Shown here: positions 1 through 7,758 of the stretch, one piece after another | Layout: each line of letters begins with the position of its first letter | Numbering within the stretch: position 1 is the first letter of the stretch | Origin: JAAGZL01 sp964628835 | Lineage (GTDB): Bacteria; Pseudomonadota; Gammaproteobacteria; Chromatiales; Chromatiaceae | Reading direction: 5' to 3' | NCBI GenBank assembly: GCA_964628835.1 | Contig: CAZVME010000074.1 | Span: 1 to 16,170 of the forward strand | DNA: 16,170 nt | Translations under genes and position numbers: made by a program | Notes under the pieces: model-generated | Databases searched by the model: none | The model's input: only the letters and a program-made list of their open reading frames with translations | Told to the model about the DNA's origin: nothing

Positions 1-1334
1 TAGGCCAGCACGGCACCCGCCATCAATACCGTCATGGCTCCCACATGCAGTCGTACAGGTCTTCTATCGCGTATACGCCCTCGAAAATTGTGAAACGTGA
101 GAGCCAGAATCACCAGCAGCAAGACGCTGGCTACCGGAATCTGCCAGCGTGTACCTACCTCGGCCACCCGTACCTCGGCTACCATGGGCATTTTGTAATT
201 CTTAAGGTAGTTGTTCCAGGTATGCACATTGTCATCGGGCATGACATAGGTCTGCAGAGGTCCGGCCGGATCGATGGCCGTAGCAGGCACCTGCTTGATC
301 CTGTCAGTGAACATGTCCCAATCCACCGTCACCTGCGCGGGCATGTCGTCGGTGATATAGGTAAGGATGATCCCGATGATGGCGCTGTTGATCTCCAGCC
401 GTTCCGGCTTTTCCAGCAACTGGATACCTGATAGCCCCACTTTGACGTAGTTGCTACGATCCAGAATGGGTTTGAGTGCCACACCATCCACCTTGACAAG
501 GTTTCGGGTCAAGAGGAACTCACCAACTCTCTGTTTCAGTGTCTCTAATTCATCCAGCTCAATATACTGATTTTCCTTCAGATTCAAGTCCATCCAGTTA
601 GACATGTCCTTTACTCGCACCAGCAGTTCGTGGCGCACCTCGTAGGGTTCAATATAAAGGTATGACATCATGGCATCCTTGTGATGCCGTTTCAGATTGG
701 GATTTCCAAACTTTGAATACCAGGGATCTTCCCAATTCAGATCGAGTTTGGCGGGTTGGCCCAGATAACGGAAATCAATAACTGGAACCGACTTATGGTA
801 GGTAACAAACCCCAAGGTAACAGTTGCCCTGCCCTGCTCATCTAACGGCGGTATCATGCTGAGCGACCTAGGCATACCTTTGAACGGATAGATCAATTCC
901 ACATATAGCACCCGCTTGTCCCTAGGGGCTTGGGGCACTCTTTGCCTCGTCATGGGATTTATCATCCCGGCATAAGGAGAGAATCGGTCCTTACGTATAC
1001 GCGTTCCTACCGTTTTTATCTGTGCCTGAAGCCTGCTGCCACCACCGGTAACGAACTGCAAGCCGTGCTCGGAAAAATGCTTCAGTCGCTGATCCAGAGA
1101 AGGTCGCTTGATATCAGGTTCTTTAAACCAGTCATCGGGAACGAGATCATCAAACTTCGGTATATCGCTGATATAGACTTCCAGGTTCACCTGTATGTGA
1201 TCATCCTTGATATAGATCTCGGCGACATTCGGGGACGTCTCGGCGCCGGTCAAGTTGATCCAATCTGCCCTAGCAATATCAACCACGAACAGACTTATAA
1301 ATAGAACAACAATAAACAAATAGTGAATTCTCAT
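1..1334 (-). CDS. Secreted membrane-anchored protein, function unknown (3' end outside window)
   Basis: This is an open minus-strand frame of 444 codons with no stop before the window edge, so the gene is partial at its C-terminus. It begins at ATG 1334-1332 with a typical signal peptide: MRIH, a hydrophobic stretch to about residue 18, and a probable cleavage after ARA at residue 23. A long soluble, presumably periplasmic, region of about 375 residues follows. It contains the phrases GAETSPNVAEIY and YLYIEPYEVRHELLVRVKD and has no catalytic motif I recognise. Near residue 400 comes a transmembrane helix (VASVLLLVILAL), then a basic loop (RGRIRDRRPVR) and the start of a second helix. The open frame, signal peptide and ordered helices make this a real gene, although I cannot name the family. 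It is transcribed away from the IS4 element and is probably part of a leftward operon that predates the insertions. Confidence 0.8.
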   Translation of the reverse strand, partial: MRIHYLFIVVLFISLFVVDIARADWINLTGAETSPNVAEIYIKDDHIQVNLEVYISDIPKFDDLVPDDWFKEPDIKRPSLDQRLKHFSEHGLQFVTGGGSRLQAQIKTVGTRIRKDRFSPYAGMINPMTRQRVPQAPRDKRVLYVELIYPFKGMPRSLSMIPPLDEQGRATVTLGFVTYHKSVPVIDFRYLGQPAKLDLNWEDPWYSKFGNPNLKRHHKDAMMSYLYIEPYEVRHELLVRVKDMSNWMDLNLKENQYIELDELETLKQRVGEFLLTRNLVKVDGVALKPILDRSNYVKVGLSGIQLLEKPERLEINSAIIGIILTYITDDMPAQVTVDWDMFTDRIKQVPATAIDPAGPLQTYVMPDDNVHTWNNYLKNYKMPMVAEVRVAEVGTRWQIPVASVLLLVILALTFHNFRGRIRDRRPVRLHVGAMTVLMAGAVLA

Positions 1335-1342
1335 TACTAAGA

Positions 1343-1370
1343 ATAATAAAGCCTTGTTAAAAAATGTTAA
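1343..1370 (-). promoter_or_regulatory. Possible sigma-70 promoter for the leftward secreted-protein gene
   Basis: Read on the minus strand, TTAACA (1370-1365) and TATTAT (1348-1343) each differ from the consensus by one base and are 16 bp apart. The -10 box ends only 8 nt before the ATG at 1334. Transcription would therefore start almost at the start codon, giving a nearly leaderless message. No Shine-Dalgarno sequence is visible, which fits that reading but equally allows the match to be chance. Confidence 0.35.
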
Positions 1371-1449
1371 ACCCGACCACCGCTATCACTCGCATTCCGG
1401 TCTCGTTGTTTGCTGTACTGTACCGTGCCGTTGTAATTCACTATCCCGG

Positions 1450-1470
1450 ATCACTGCTGTCCCGTTAACT
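1450..1470 (+). repeat. IS4 left terminal inverted repeat
   Basis: These 21 bp, beginning ATCACTGCTG and ending CGTTAACT, are the exact reverse complement of 3795-3815. The match stops at the element boundary, because the next outward bases (CGG versus ATT) differ. Confidence 0.85.
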
Positions 1471-1482
1471 GGTGATTAAGGA

Positions 1483-1497
1483 GGCCTGATTCAGGCC
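1483..1497. other. Short hairpin in the IS4 leader
   Basis: GGCCTGA, T, TCAGGCC forms a near-perfect palindrome between the left inverted repeat and the transposase start. The same motif recurs as AATCAGGCC immediately before the ATG at 1555. In other insertion sequences such leader structures limit translation from outside transcripts; that role here is inferred. Confidence 0.4.
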
Positions 1498-2444
1498 GTA
1501 ATTGATACAATGAGTTTGTCTACAACCTATTGAATCAACAAAGAGAATCAGGCCATGGCTCATTGTAATACGATCTTCTCACAAATACTAAAACTTGTGC
1601 CGAGACATGAATTCGAGACCATGGCAAAACAGCATCATTCGGGCCGTTCTTTTCGGACCGCATCCCGTTGGTCGCAGTTTGTGACCCTCACCATGGGACA
1701 ATTGGCAGGCCGAAACAGCTTGCGTGATATTGTGGATAATATCTCCGCACAGGTTCATCGCCTCTATCATTTGGGTAGTGCAAAACTTTCCCGCTCCAAT
1801 CTGTCTCGCATTAACGAAGACAAACCTTATACCCTGTACGAGGCCCTGTTTAGTAAATTGTTGAGCCGTTGTCAGGGGACGCATCCAGGTCATGATTTTC
1901 GCTTCAAGAACCAGCTTTATTCGCTGGATGCTTCTATCATTGAGCTTTGTCTGTCCGTTTTTCCTTGGGCTGATTTTCGAACAACCAAGGGTGCCATCAA
2001 ACTCCATGTCGGGTTAAACCATAATGGTTATCTTCCTGAATTTGTCACAGTCACAGAAGGCAAGACCGGAGACGTTACTGTTGGTCGTACGCTGAAATTC
2101 CCCAAAGGCAGTATTGTAGCTATCGGCCGGGGTTATAACGATTATGCCTGGTATAACCAATTGACGATAAAAGGAATATTCTTTGTCACTCGCCTCAAGT
2201 CCAACGCCAAAACCCGTATTATAGAACGCCGCCAGGTCTTGGCGGAGAAGGGGCTGACCAGCGATCAGGCCATCAAATTTACCGGCAGCCTGACGGCAAA
2301 GAAATGCCCCATCCAACTGCGCCGCATCGGATACCGAGATCCGGAGACCGGCAAGCACTATGTCTTTCTGACTAACAATTTCAAACTGGCTGCCAAGACC
2401 ATTGCTGATATCTATAAGGCGCGCTGGCAGATTGAACTATTCTT

Positions 2445-2471
2445 CGCGGTTTCAAGTAATAAGTGCAATTC
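2445..2471 (+). repeat. IS30 terminal inverted repeat, end distal to the transposase start
   Basis: This 27-bp end starts CGCGGTTTC and ends AATAAGTGCAATTC. Against the reverse complement of 3502-3528 it matches at 22 of 27 positions. The mismatches are the outermost base and a four-base block in the middle. Confidence 0.8.
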
Positions 2472-2473
2472 AA

Positions 2474-3442
2474 TCATGCAGCAAGTAAGTCAACTCGCTG
2501 CCCCATAAATAGTTCATTGGGTGACCGACCACCTCGTGTAGCTCTTGGTCGATTGTTCAGTCTATCCATAACCCACTGAACTTGCTCATCTGTAGCTTGG
2601 TTGAAGTCAGTTCCTTTTGGGAAGTACTGTCGTATCAGCCCATTGGTATTTTCGTTGGTACCCCGCTCCCATGATGCATAGGGGTGTGCAAAGTAGATGT
2701 TCGCATCAAGCCCTTTGCCGATCTCCTCATGGTGAGAAAATTCCAGTCCATTATCGAAAGTTATCGTCTTCACTTTCTGTTTCAAGTGCTTCATTTCTTC
2801 AATAGCTGCTTTAGCCAGTAGGTCAGCTTGTTTGCCTGTCAATCGAACAATTACCGTGTAGAGCGTCTTTCGCTCAACCATGGTCAAGAACGCGCCTTTT
2901 TGACCCTTACCAATGATAGTACCTCCCTCCCAGTCACCAATACGACTGCGTCTTTCAATGACAGCCGGCCGCTGGTCAATATCAACTCTGTTCTTGATCT
3001 TACCTCGTCGGTCATAATGGCCATAGCGTTTACGATAGGGCTTGGAGGCAATACGCAAATGGCGGTATAAATCACCACCTGCAGCCTTATCCCTGTAGAT
3101 GATCTGGTATACCGTCTCATGATGTAAGGAGAGTTTTCTATGCCTCCTTAAATAATCTACTACCTGCTGAGGACTCAGCTCCTGCCGAACTAGCTTCTTA
3201 ATCCAGGCTTCTACCTTATCGGTCACCTTGCAGGCTTTGTGGGCCTCTTGGCGGCGTGAAATACTCAATCTTTGAGCCTGAGCAGGCCTGTAACCTTTCA
3301 AACCTTCATTTCGCCTCAATTCCCTGGAGATCGTAGATGGACTCCTGTCCAGGATCATAGCGACCTCTTCTTGACTATGACCTGCTTTCTTCATGGCGTA
3401 AATCTGGTATCGTTCATTTTCGGTCAGCTGTTTATAGCTCAT
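2474..3442 (-). CDS. IS30-family transposase, first catalytic Asp replaced by Gly
   Basis: This is a 322-aa transposase with the IS30 layout. An N-terminal helix-turn-helix of the GHSQEEVAMILDRSPSTISREL type lies at about residues 21-42. It is followed by the second DNA-binding segment (LSPQQVVDYL) and a C-terminal DDE integrase core. The second Asp (TFDNGLEF) and the Glu (NENTNGLIRQYFP) are present. The first core motif, usually WEGD, reads WEGG with Gly at residue 174 (codon at 2923-2921), so strand transfer is probably lost although the frame is complete. A purine-rich AAAGGA stands 9 nt before the ATG. The length is normal for the family. The gene fills the element and needs no partner. 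Family assignment is certain, but activity is doubtful. Confidence 0.92.
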   Translation of the reverse strand: MSYKQLTENERYQIYAMKKAGHSQEEVAMILDRSPSTISRELRRNEGLKGYRPAQAQRLSISRRQEAHKACKVTDKVEAWIKKLVRQELSPQQVVDYLRRHRKLSLHHETVYQIIYRDKAAGGDLYRHLRIASKPYRKRYGHYDRRGKIKNRVDIDQRPAVIERRSRIGDWEGGTIIGKGQKGAFLTMVERKTLYTVIVRLTGKQADLLAKAAIEEMKHLKQKVKTITFDNGLEFSHHEEIGKGLDANIYFAHPYASWERGTNENTNGLIRQYFPKGTDFNQATDEQVQWVMDRLNNRPRATRGGRSPNELFMGQRVDLLAA

Positions 3443-3501
3443 TATGCATTTTCCTTTGGCGAGAAAAATGACGAGCTATAACAGCTGGCCACTTTCTCTA
3501 G

Positions 3502-3528
3502 GAATTGCACTTATTGTACGAAACCGCC
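3502..3528 (+). repeat. IS30 terminal inverted repeat, transposase-promoter end
   Basis: This 27-bp end runs from GAATTGCACTTATT to GAAACCGCC and pairs with 2445-2471. It is followed at once by the right copy of the CTT target duplication and then the resumed IS4 coding frame at 3532. Confidence 0.8.
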
Positions 3529-3794
3529 CTTTAAATGGATAAAGCAGAACCTGAAAATCAAACCCTTCATCGGTACCAGCAGGAATGCTGTCATGACCCA
3601 GATATGGATTGCGATGTGTGTTTATCTACTTCTGGCATTCATCAAATTCCAGTCGAAGCTGAAGAAAAGCATGCAGCAAATACTTCGTTTATTGCAGCTC
3701 AATCTGTTTGAGAAGTGGGACCTATTGGCTTTGCTGCGAGGTGATCCACCACGTGACAAACAACCCTCCATTAATCAGATGGCTTTGCTGTGAA

Positions 3795-3815
3795 AGTTAA
3801 CGGGACAGCAGTGAT
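3795..3815 (+). repeat. IS4 right terminal inverted repeat
   Basis: This is the exact 21-bp reverse complement of 1450-1470. It lies just after the stop codon of the IS4 transposase remnant, which ends at 3793. Confidence 0.85.
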
Positions 3816-3923
3816 AATGCAATTGAATTACTCAACTACGGATTTGCAACAAAGATTACAGACTGTTGCCTGGAAACAAGCAATGAGTCAATTTATTATT
3901 CTATTCGGTGACCGGGTGTCACT

Positions 3924-4778
3924 ATGACAAGCCGCCATTTACACAGAGAAATTTACAGTCCCACATTGAATGATAATTCTGACGCTCCCTCATTACTTCT
4001 TATAGGTGGATTATCACGCTCGGGTACATCAATGTTACAACAACTCTTTAATAACCATCCACAAATGACGATTACCTATGAGTTTAGGTCATTTATTAAT
4101 ACCGACAAGCGATTTCTGGAATACTATCGTGGCCTACGTAAAAACTTGTGGAAGGGTCTTACCCGCCGATATACATCCAAACACACCAAAACGAGGAAGT
4201 TATCCGATTTTGTTTTTTCCTGGCGTTTTGTCTTCAAGATTTTACGCAGAGGCCATCGCAAGGTAAGCATAGCTCATATTCATGAAACGCTTCAGTCCCT
4301 TTTTCCAAATGCAACTTATGTTGGTGACAAATATCCGAGCTATCTTTGGCACTTATCAAAGCTCTGCGCCTATGATGGAATACGAATTGTTATTATCTAT
4401 CGTGATGGGCGAGACGTGGTCCAGTCGATACTTGCACGGGTACAAACTGATTGGAAAGACAAGGTTTGGGCTAAGAAAAATTTGAGCACGCCCACAAAAA
4501 TCGCAACTCGCTGGGTCAGGGCTATTGAAACAATGGAACAGTACGCTGATCAAATATACATCATCCGCTATGAAGACTTTGTGACCAACCCCACGGCAGA
4601 ATTGGCCCACTTGGCCGGATATCTCAATGTTGATCCGGCTGGATTCGACCATGATCAGATTAAAAGCAGCAGTGTCGGTAGGTACAAGCAGATGCTTACA
4701 AAAGAGCAGATCGCCGAAGTGGTTAAGATTGCCGGCCCTACGCTAGAACGACTGGGCTATATTGACGACTTAAGCTAG
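3924..4778 (+). CDS. PAPS-dependent sulfotransferase
   Basis: This 284-aa cytosolic protein is predicted to move sulfate from 3'-phosphoadenosine-5'-phosphosulfate to a hydroxyl group, here probably on a glycan. The 5'-phosphosulfate loop is GGLSRSGTSMLQQLF at about residues 28-42. The 3'-phosphate motif is IIYRDGRDVVQS at about 155-166. The segment YIIRYEDFVTNPTAEL near 213-228 is the usual later motif of the family. Length is normal. The ATG at 3924 has only a weak ribosome site, but it gives the best fit with the PAPS loop near the N-terminus. It is the first gene to the right of the IS4 element and points toward the glycosyltransferase operon, with about 280 bp between, so it may have its own transcript. 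The acceptor cannot be read from sequence. Confidence 0.85.
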   Translation: MTSRHLHREIYSPTLNDNSDAPSLLLIGGLSRSGTSMLQQLFNNHPQMTITYEFRSFINTDKRFLEYYRGLRKNLWKGLTRRYTSKHTKTRKLSDFVFSWRFVFKILRRGHRKVSIAHIHETLQSLFPNATYVGDKYPSYLWHLSKLCAYDGIRIVIIYRDGRDVVQSILARVQTDWKDKVWAKKNLSTPTKIATRWVRAIETMEQYADQIYIIRYEDFVTNPTAELAHLAGYLNVDPAGFDHDQIKSSSVGRYKQMLTKEQIAEVVKIAGPTLERLGYIDDLS

Positions 4779-5055
4779 TCTTTGACTTTGTGGAAGATTT
4801 TGAGACATGCAAGCCACCATATATGTATAAGTAGCGCGGCCTCACGGCTACCGTGGTTTATGCGCCTTCGTTTCACTCTCCGTGGCGTTCAGCAATGGAA
4901 CTGACGCTTATAAAAATGAGAGAGTATGTATATAAACTCAATGCAAAAGATGTTTTTTACCTGGGCAGTGTAGCAGTCGCCATGTGGTATTATCGTCTAA
5001 TAACAGCTGCGAAATGGGCGGATCTGTACGATTTGGATTTAAATAGAGGGCGAAA
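4779..5055. other. Intergenic stretch, no convincing gene
   Basis: The gap separates the sulfotransferase from the peptide gene. A plus-strand frame is open here (4853-5098, internal ATG at 4895), but it has no ribosome site and its C-terminus overlaps the peptide gene in another frame. A small CACGG-CTA-CCGTG hairpin near 4843-4855 lacks a T run. Any promoter for the downstream operon should lie here, but I see no strong one. Confidence 0.4.
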
Positions 5056-5181
5056 ATGGCTATTACTGTGGATAATCTGGGTTATGTTAAACAGGTAATG
5101 GCGGGGTTCTTGGGCCTGCTAATGGCGCAAAGCACTACATCTGCTGAAGGTAAATTCCTATCCCTTAGCCCCCTCCTGTAG
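5056..5181 (+). CDS. 41-aa peptide upstream of the glycosyltransferase; candidate precursor or leader peptide
   Basis: This short frame begins MAITVDNLGYVKQ, has a hydrophobic middle (VMAGFLGLLMA) and ends in GKFLSLSPLL. AGAGG lies 7 nt before the ATG, and the stop is only 4 nt from the next ATG at 5186, so translation of the two is probably coupled. The strongest support is homology. The ORF starting at 15411 on the other strand shares the GYVKQ-MA, MAQS-SAE and KFLSL blocks at both DNA and protein level. The present copy has 24 extra bases, flanked by a repeated ATGGCG, that create the hydrophobic centre. It resembles no precursor family I can name. Its place at the head of an operon containing a PqqD-like protein makes it a candidate substrate, but a regulatory leader ORF is equally possible. 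Confidence 0.5.
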   Translation: MAITVDNLGYVKQVMAGFLGLLMAQSTTSAEGKFLSLSPLL

Positions 5182-5185
5182 CATT

Positions 5186-5863
5186 ATGATCAGTATTATA
5201 ATTACCACCTATAACCGAGCACATTATCTTGGTGAAGCACTTGAAAGTGCCATGCAACAAACTTATCCTGATACAGAGATCATTGTTATCGATGATGGAT
5301 CAACAGACAACACAAGCCAACTGATCTCGACTCTTCCAAAAAAAGTCAGGTATTATTATCAGGAAAATTCTGGAGCATCAGCTGCAAAGAATATTGGTTT
5401 ATCCTATGCGGATGGAGAATATATAGCGTTTCTGGACTCTGATGATAGATGGTCACACGATAAACTAGACAAACAACACAAAATATTGAAAGGTGATCCA
5501 AATATCGATTTGGTTTTCTGTCACAGCAAGCAATTCATCAGCCCTGAGTTAAACGCGGATGAGGCTAGGGGCTTATACTGCCCAGATGAATCCATGCCCG
5601 CACCTGTTAGTACTGCTTTATTATGCAAACGAAATACTTTCACTAAAATTGGTGATTTCAAGGCAGACTTAAAAGTAGGAATAGAGATGGACTGGCATTT
5701 GAGAGCCAGATCAATGAATATGAATATAAAAATATTACCTGATGTACTCTTCGAACGCCGAGTTCACCCGGGCAATTCTGGATACACGCATTCAGAATAT
5801 CGCAAGCAGCATGCTGACATACTAAAATCACATTTGGACAGTATACGTAACATAAAGCGGTAG
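5186..5863 (+). CDS. Family-2 glycosyltransferase
   Basis: This is a 225-aa GT-A fold enzyme that should move a sugar from a nucleotide donor to an acceptor at the cytoplasmic membrane face. The N-terminal beta strand and donor-binding motif are SIIITTYNRAHYLGEAL and IVIDDGSTDNT within the first 60 residues. The metal-binding DxD equivalent is AFLDSDDRW near residue 83. The GIEMDWHLRAR segment in the last third is the usual ED-like acceptor/base region. It is short but complete, with no membrane helix. It follows the 41-codon peptide by 4 nt and precedes the kinase fusion by 7 nt, so the three form one operon. It is a clear relative of the glycosyltransferase domain at the end of the next gene. 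Donor and acceptor are unknown. Confidence 0.9.
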   Translation: MISIIITTYNRAHYLGEALESAMQQTYPDTEIIVIDDGSTDNTSQLISTLPKKVRYYYQENSGASAAKNIGLSYADGEYIAFLDSDDRWSHDKLDKQHKILKGDPNIDLVFCHSKQFISPELNADEARGLYCPDESMPAPVSTALLCKRNTFTKIGDFKADLKVGIEMDWHLRARSMNMNIKILPDVLFERRVHPGNSGYTHSEYRKQHADILKSHLDSIRNIKR

Positions 5864-5870
5864 CTGCATA

Positions 5871-7658
5871 ATGAAAGATACATTAGTCAGTGAATCAGAC
5901 CAGGCAAACTATTTCAATCAGGTATTTGATACATACACTCAATCCAAAACCAGTAGCGATCATTACTTTGAGTTATTCATATGCTTGGCAGGAAAATACA
6001 TCTGCCTCCAATTTACCAGCCTTCAGTTGCACACCTGCATAACCCCCGCATTACGGCATCTAATTACCGATCCCCCCCCAACCATTGATCATACTATTTG
6101 CCTCTGGGACACTGTATCCTCCGGAGTGCAAATGTTGCCGCCTATATGTGATCGCTCATGTTTTACAGATCGCGGCGACATCTGGGGCGTTACCAGTAAT
6201 CGGTATCGCTTTGCATTTCATTACGGTGAATTCTCATTCAGCGCATACGATAAATGTAGGTCATTAGGTATCTATTGGGTTAATAATCCAAAAGAGCTAC
6301 CGTACTGGTCATATGCAGCCCCTTTACGCACAATTCTTCACTGGTGCATGGAGCAATCTGGCCAGCAGTTACTACATGCAGCTGCCATAGGCACTGATGA
6401 CGGCGCTATATTACTAACAGGAGAGGGAGGGATTGGGAAGTCAACGACGGCGTTAATAGGGCTTGACAATAATATGAAATTTGCCGGAGATGATTATGTT
6501 GTAGTCGGCCTAGACCCGATCCCAACAGTATATCCACTATACAGCTCAGCCAAAGTCAATCAATTTTCAGAAATACAATTTGAGCACCTCAAAGCATACC
6601 AAACTAACAGGGCTAGAGACGACGAAAAGAAAGTTTTTCAGCTTTATCCGGATTACAAGAGCCAGATTCCAGAAAGTATGCCGTTGGCCGCCATCTTTGT
6701 CCCTAAGATAGTAGATGGCGAGACATCTGCTATTAAGCCCGACATTACACGGGGTGATGTTGTGAGAAAAGCGAGCTTTACCACGGTTTCACAGTTACCC
6801 TACTCGGGCAAATATACGTATGAATTCATAGAAATCTTGAGTAAGCTCCTGCCCGGCTATTATCTTGAGGTTGGATCAAGTAGAAATAATATTGCACAGA
6901 CAATCAGTAACTTCATTGCGGTTGATCCAAAGCCCAAGATAAAAACTGAAAAAGGCTCTAAACAGAAAACTATACTCCCATCGTTAAGCGTGATTATCCC
7001 TGTCTATAATCGAGAGAATACAATTAAGGAAGCACTGGATAATGTTGTATCCCAGAAATATCCTGATATGGATCTAATTGTTATCAATGATGGATCTACA
7101 GATAAAACAGAAGAAACCATAAAGTCTCACCACTTTGATATACGTTATTTCTCACAAAATAACTTAGGGCCGTCGCAAGCAAGAAATCGCGGCATAGTCA
7201 ACACCAGAAGTGACTATATAGCCTTTCTGGATAGCGACGATCTTTGGCCTAAAGGAATGCTGGTCCATTTGGTTGAGTCGCTGATAGCTGACCAGAATGC
7301 AGATGTTGTAAAAGGTTACTGCCAATTGGCCAGAATGGACAGCACTACTAATTCATTTGAATATGAGGGCAGCCCACTGGATACGTTCCCCAATTATATT
7401 ACCGGTACAGTCTTTAGAAAGCAGGCATTTGACAAAGTAGGTCTTTTCGACAAAGAGCTAAGATTTGGTGAAGATAATGACTGGTTTATCAGGGCGCAAG
7501 AAAAAAGCCTAATAATTAAACGCCTTAAATGCACTTCAGTGATCGTTCGTCGCCATGATAACAATATGACTCGCAATAAAGACATGAACGAACTTAACGT
7601 GGTCCGTGTTATTAAAAAATCGCTTGACCGAAAAAGGCAACAAATTCATGAAGACTAA
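5871..7658 (+). CDS. HprK-like kinase fused to a family-2 glycosyltransferase
   Basis: This is a 595-aa two-domain protein. Residues 1 to about 355 resemble HprK-related kinases (the HPr-rel-A type), which share the P-loop of HPr kinase and PEP carboxykinase. The Walker A is LTGEGGIGKSTTAL at about 182-195, preceded by LLHAAAIG, and an acidic AGDDYVVV follows near 208. The later YPLYSSAKV and PLAAIFVP segments are typical of the group. A basic linker (about 360-372) leads to a full GT-A domain to residue 595, with SVIIPVYNRENTIKEAL, LIVINDGSTDKT, AFLDSDDLW and FGEDNDWFIRA. The frame across the joint is continuous and I see no internal start with a ribosome site. The fusion implies that the kinase and sugar transfer act on the same substrate. 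No HPr gene is nearby, so the kinase target is unknown. Confidence 0.88.
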   Translation: MKDTLVSESDQANYFNQVFDTYTQSKTSSDHYFELFICLAGKYICLQFTSLQLHTCITPALRHLITDPPPTIDHTICLWDTVSSGVQMLPPICDRSCFTDRGDIWGVTSNRYRFAFHYGEFSFSAYDKCRSLGIYWVNNPKELPYWSYAAPLRTILHWCMEQSGQQLLHAAAIGTDDGAILLTGEGGIGKSTTALIGLDNNMKFAGDDYVVVGLDPIPTVYPLYSSAKVNQFSEIQFEHLKAYQTNRARDDEKKVFQLYPDYKSQIPESMPLAAIFVPKIVDGETSAIKPDITRGDVVRKASFTTVSQLPYSGKYTYEFIEILSKLLPGYYLEVGSSRNNIAQTISNFIAVDPKPKIKTEKGSKQKTILPSLSVIIPVYNRENTIKEALDNVVSQKYPDMDLIVINDGSTDKTEETIKSHHFDIRYFSQNNLGPSQARNRGIVNTRSDYIAFLDSDDLWPKGMLVHLVESLIADQNADVVKGYCQLARMDSTTNSFEYEGSPLDTFPNYITGTVFRKQAFDKVGLFDKELRFGEDNDWFIRAQEKSLIIKRLKCTSVIVRRHDNNMTRNKDMNELNVVRVIKKSLDRKRQQIHED

Positions 7659-7758
7659 ATTGCACGAATCATATAATTCACCCAAGCTTATACCTGACTG
7701 AGAATATTGTTATTCTGAGCTTAAGACTAACTTGGCAGAGATATATCGTGAGATTACA

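Larger units (their letters stand above)
2445..3528 (-). mobile_element. IS30-family insertion sequence
   Basis: This is a 1084-bp element inserted into the IS4 transposase gene. It has imperfect 27-bp terminal inverted repeats and one minus-strand transposase gene filling most of its length. The target duplication is CTT (2442-2444 and 3529-3531), a normal size for IS30 relatives. The boundaries were fixed by rejoining the host gene. With one CTT kept, the IS4 frame reads through as ELFFKWIKQ without any gap, so the ends are accurate to within the ambiguity of the short duplication. Confidence 0.9.
1555..3793 (+). pseudogene. IS4-family transposase, interrupted by IS30 insertion
   Basis: The gene is a DDE transposase of the IS4 family, split into 1555-2444 and 3532-3793. 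Joining these gives 1152 nt, an uninterrupted 383-codon frame, which proves that the interruption is the IS30 insertion. The N-terminal part has the helical region (SRWSQFVTLTMGQLAGR). The first catalytic Asp lies in SLDAS. The C-terminal signature Y-2-R-3-E-6-K is rebuilt across the joint: YKARWQIELFF from the left piece and KWIKQ from the right. The second catalytic Asp, normally D-x-G-Y, reads G at residue 191 (IGRGYNDY, codon GGC at 2125-2127). The copy is therefore probably dead twice over, by insertion and by loss of this Asp. If translated as it stands, the left piece would run into IS30 sequence and stop at 2508. Confidence 0.9.
1450..3815 (+). mobile_element. IS4-family insertion sequence, disrupted by a nested IS30-family element
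   Basis: The element is bounded by perfect 21-bp inverted repeats at 1450-1470 and 3795-3815 and carries one transposase gene of IS4 type. Its length is 2366 bp. Subtracting the nested IS30 and one 3-bp target copy gives about 1279 bp, within the usual IS4 range. No matching direct repeat is visible in the bases just outside the two ends (before 1450 versus after 3815). This IS4 copy is therefore either old, or one flank was replaced by recombination. It separates the leftward secreted-protein gene from the rightward glycan cluster. Confidence 0.85.

Noticed and set aside
45..1304. Plus-strand frames at 45-431 and 930-1304
   Set aside because: They lie antisense to the long minus-strand frame, which has a signal peptide and membrane helices. 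They show Arg/His-rich shadow composition.
4853..5098. 81-codon plus-strand frame before the peptide gene, with Trp-rich C-terminus
   Set aside because: It has no ribosome site, its Trp/Leu-rich end is the shadow of the 5056 peptide in another frame, and that peptide has independent homology support.
7701..7716. AGAATA-TTGT-TATTCT hairpin between the kinase fusion and the PqqD-like gene
   Set aside because: It is a weak AT stem without a T run. It is too common by chance to call a terminator.
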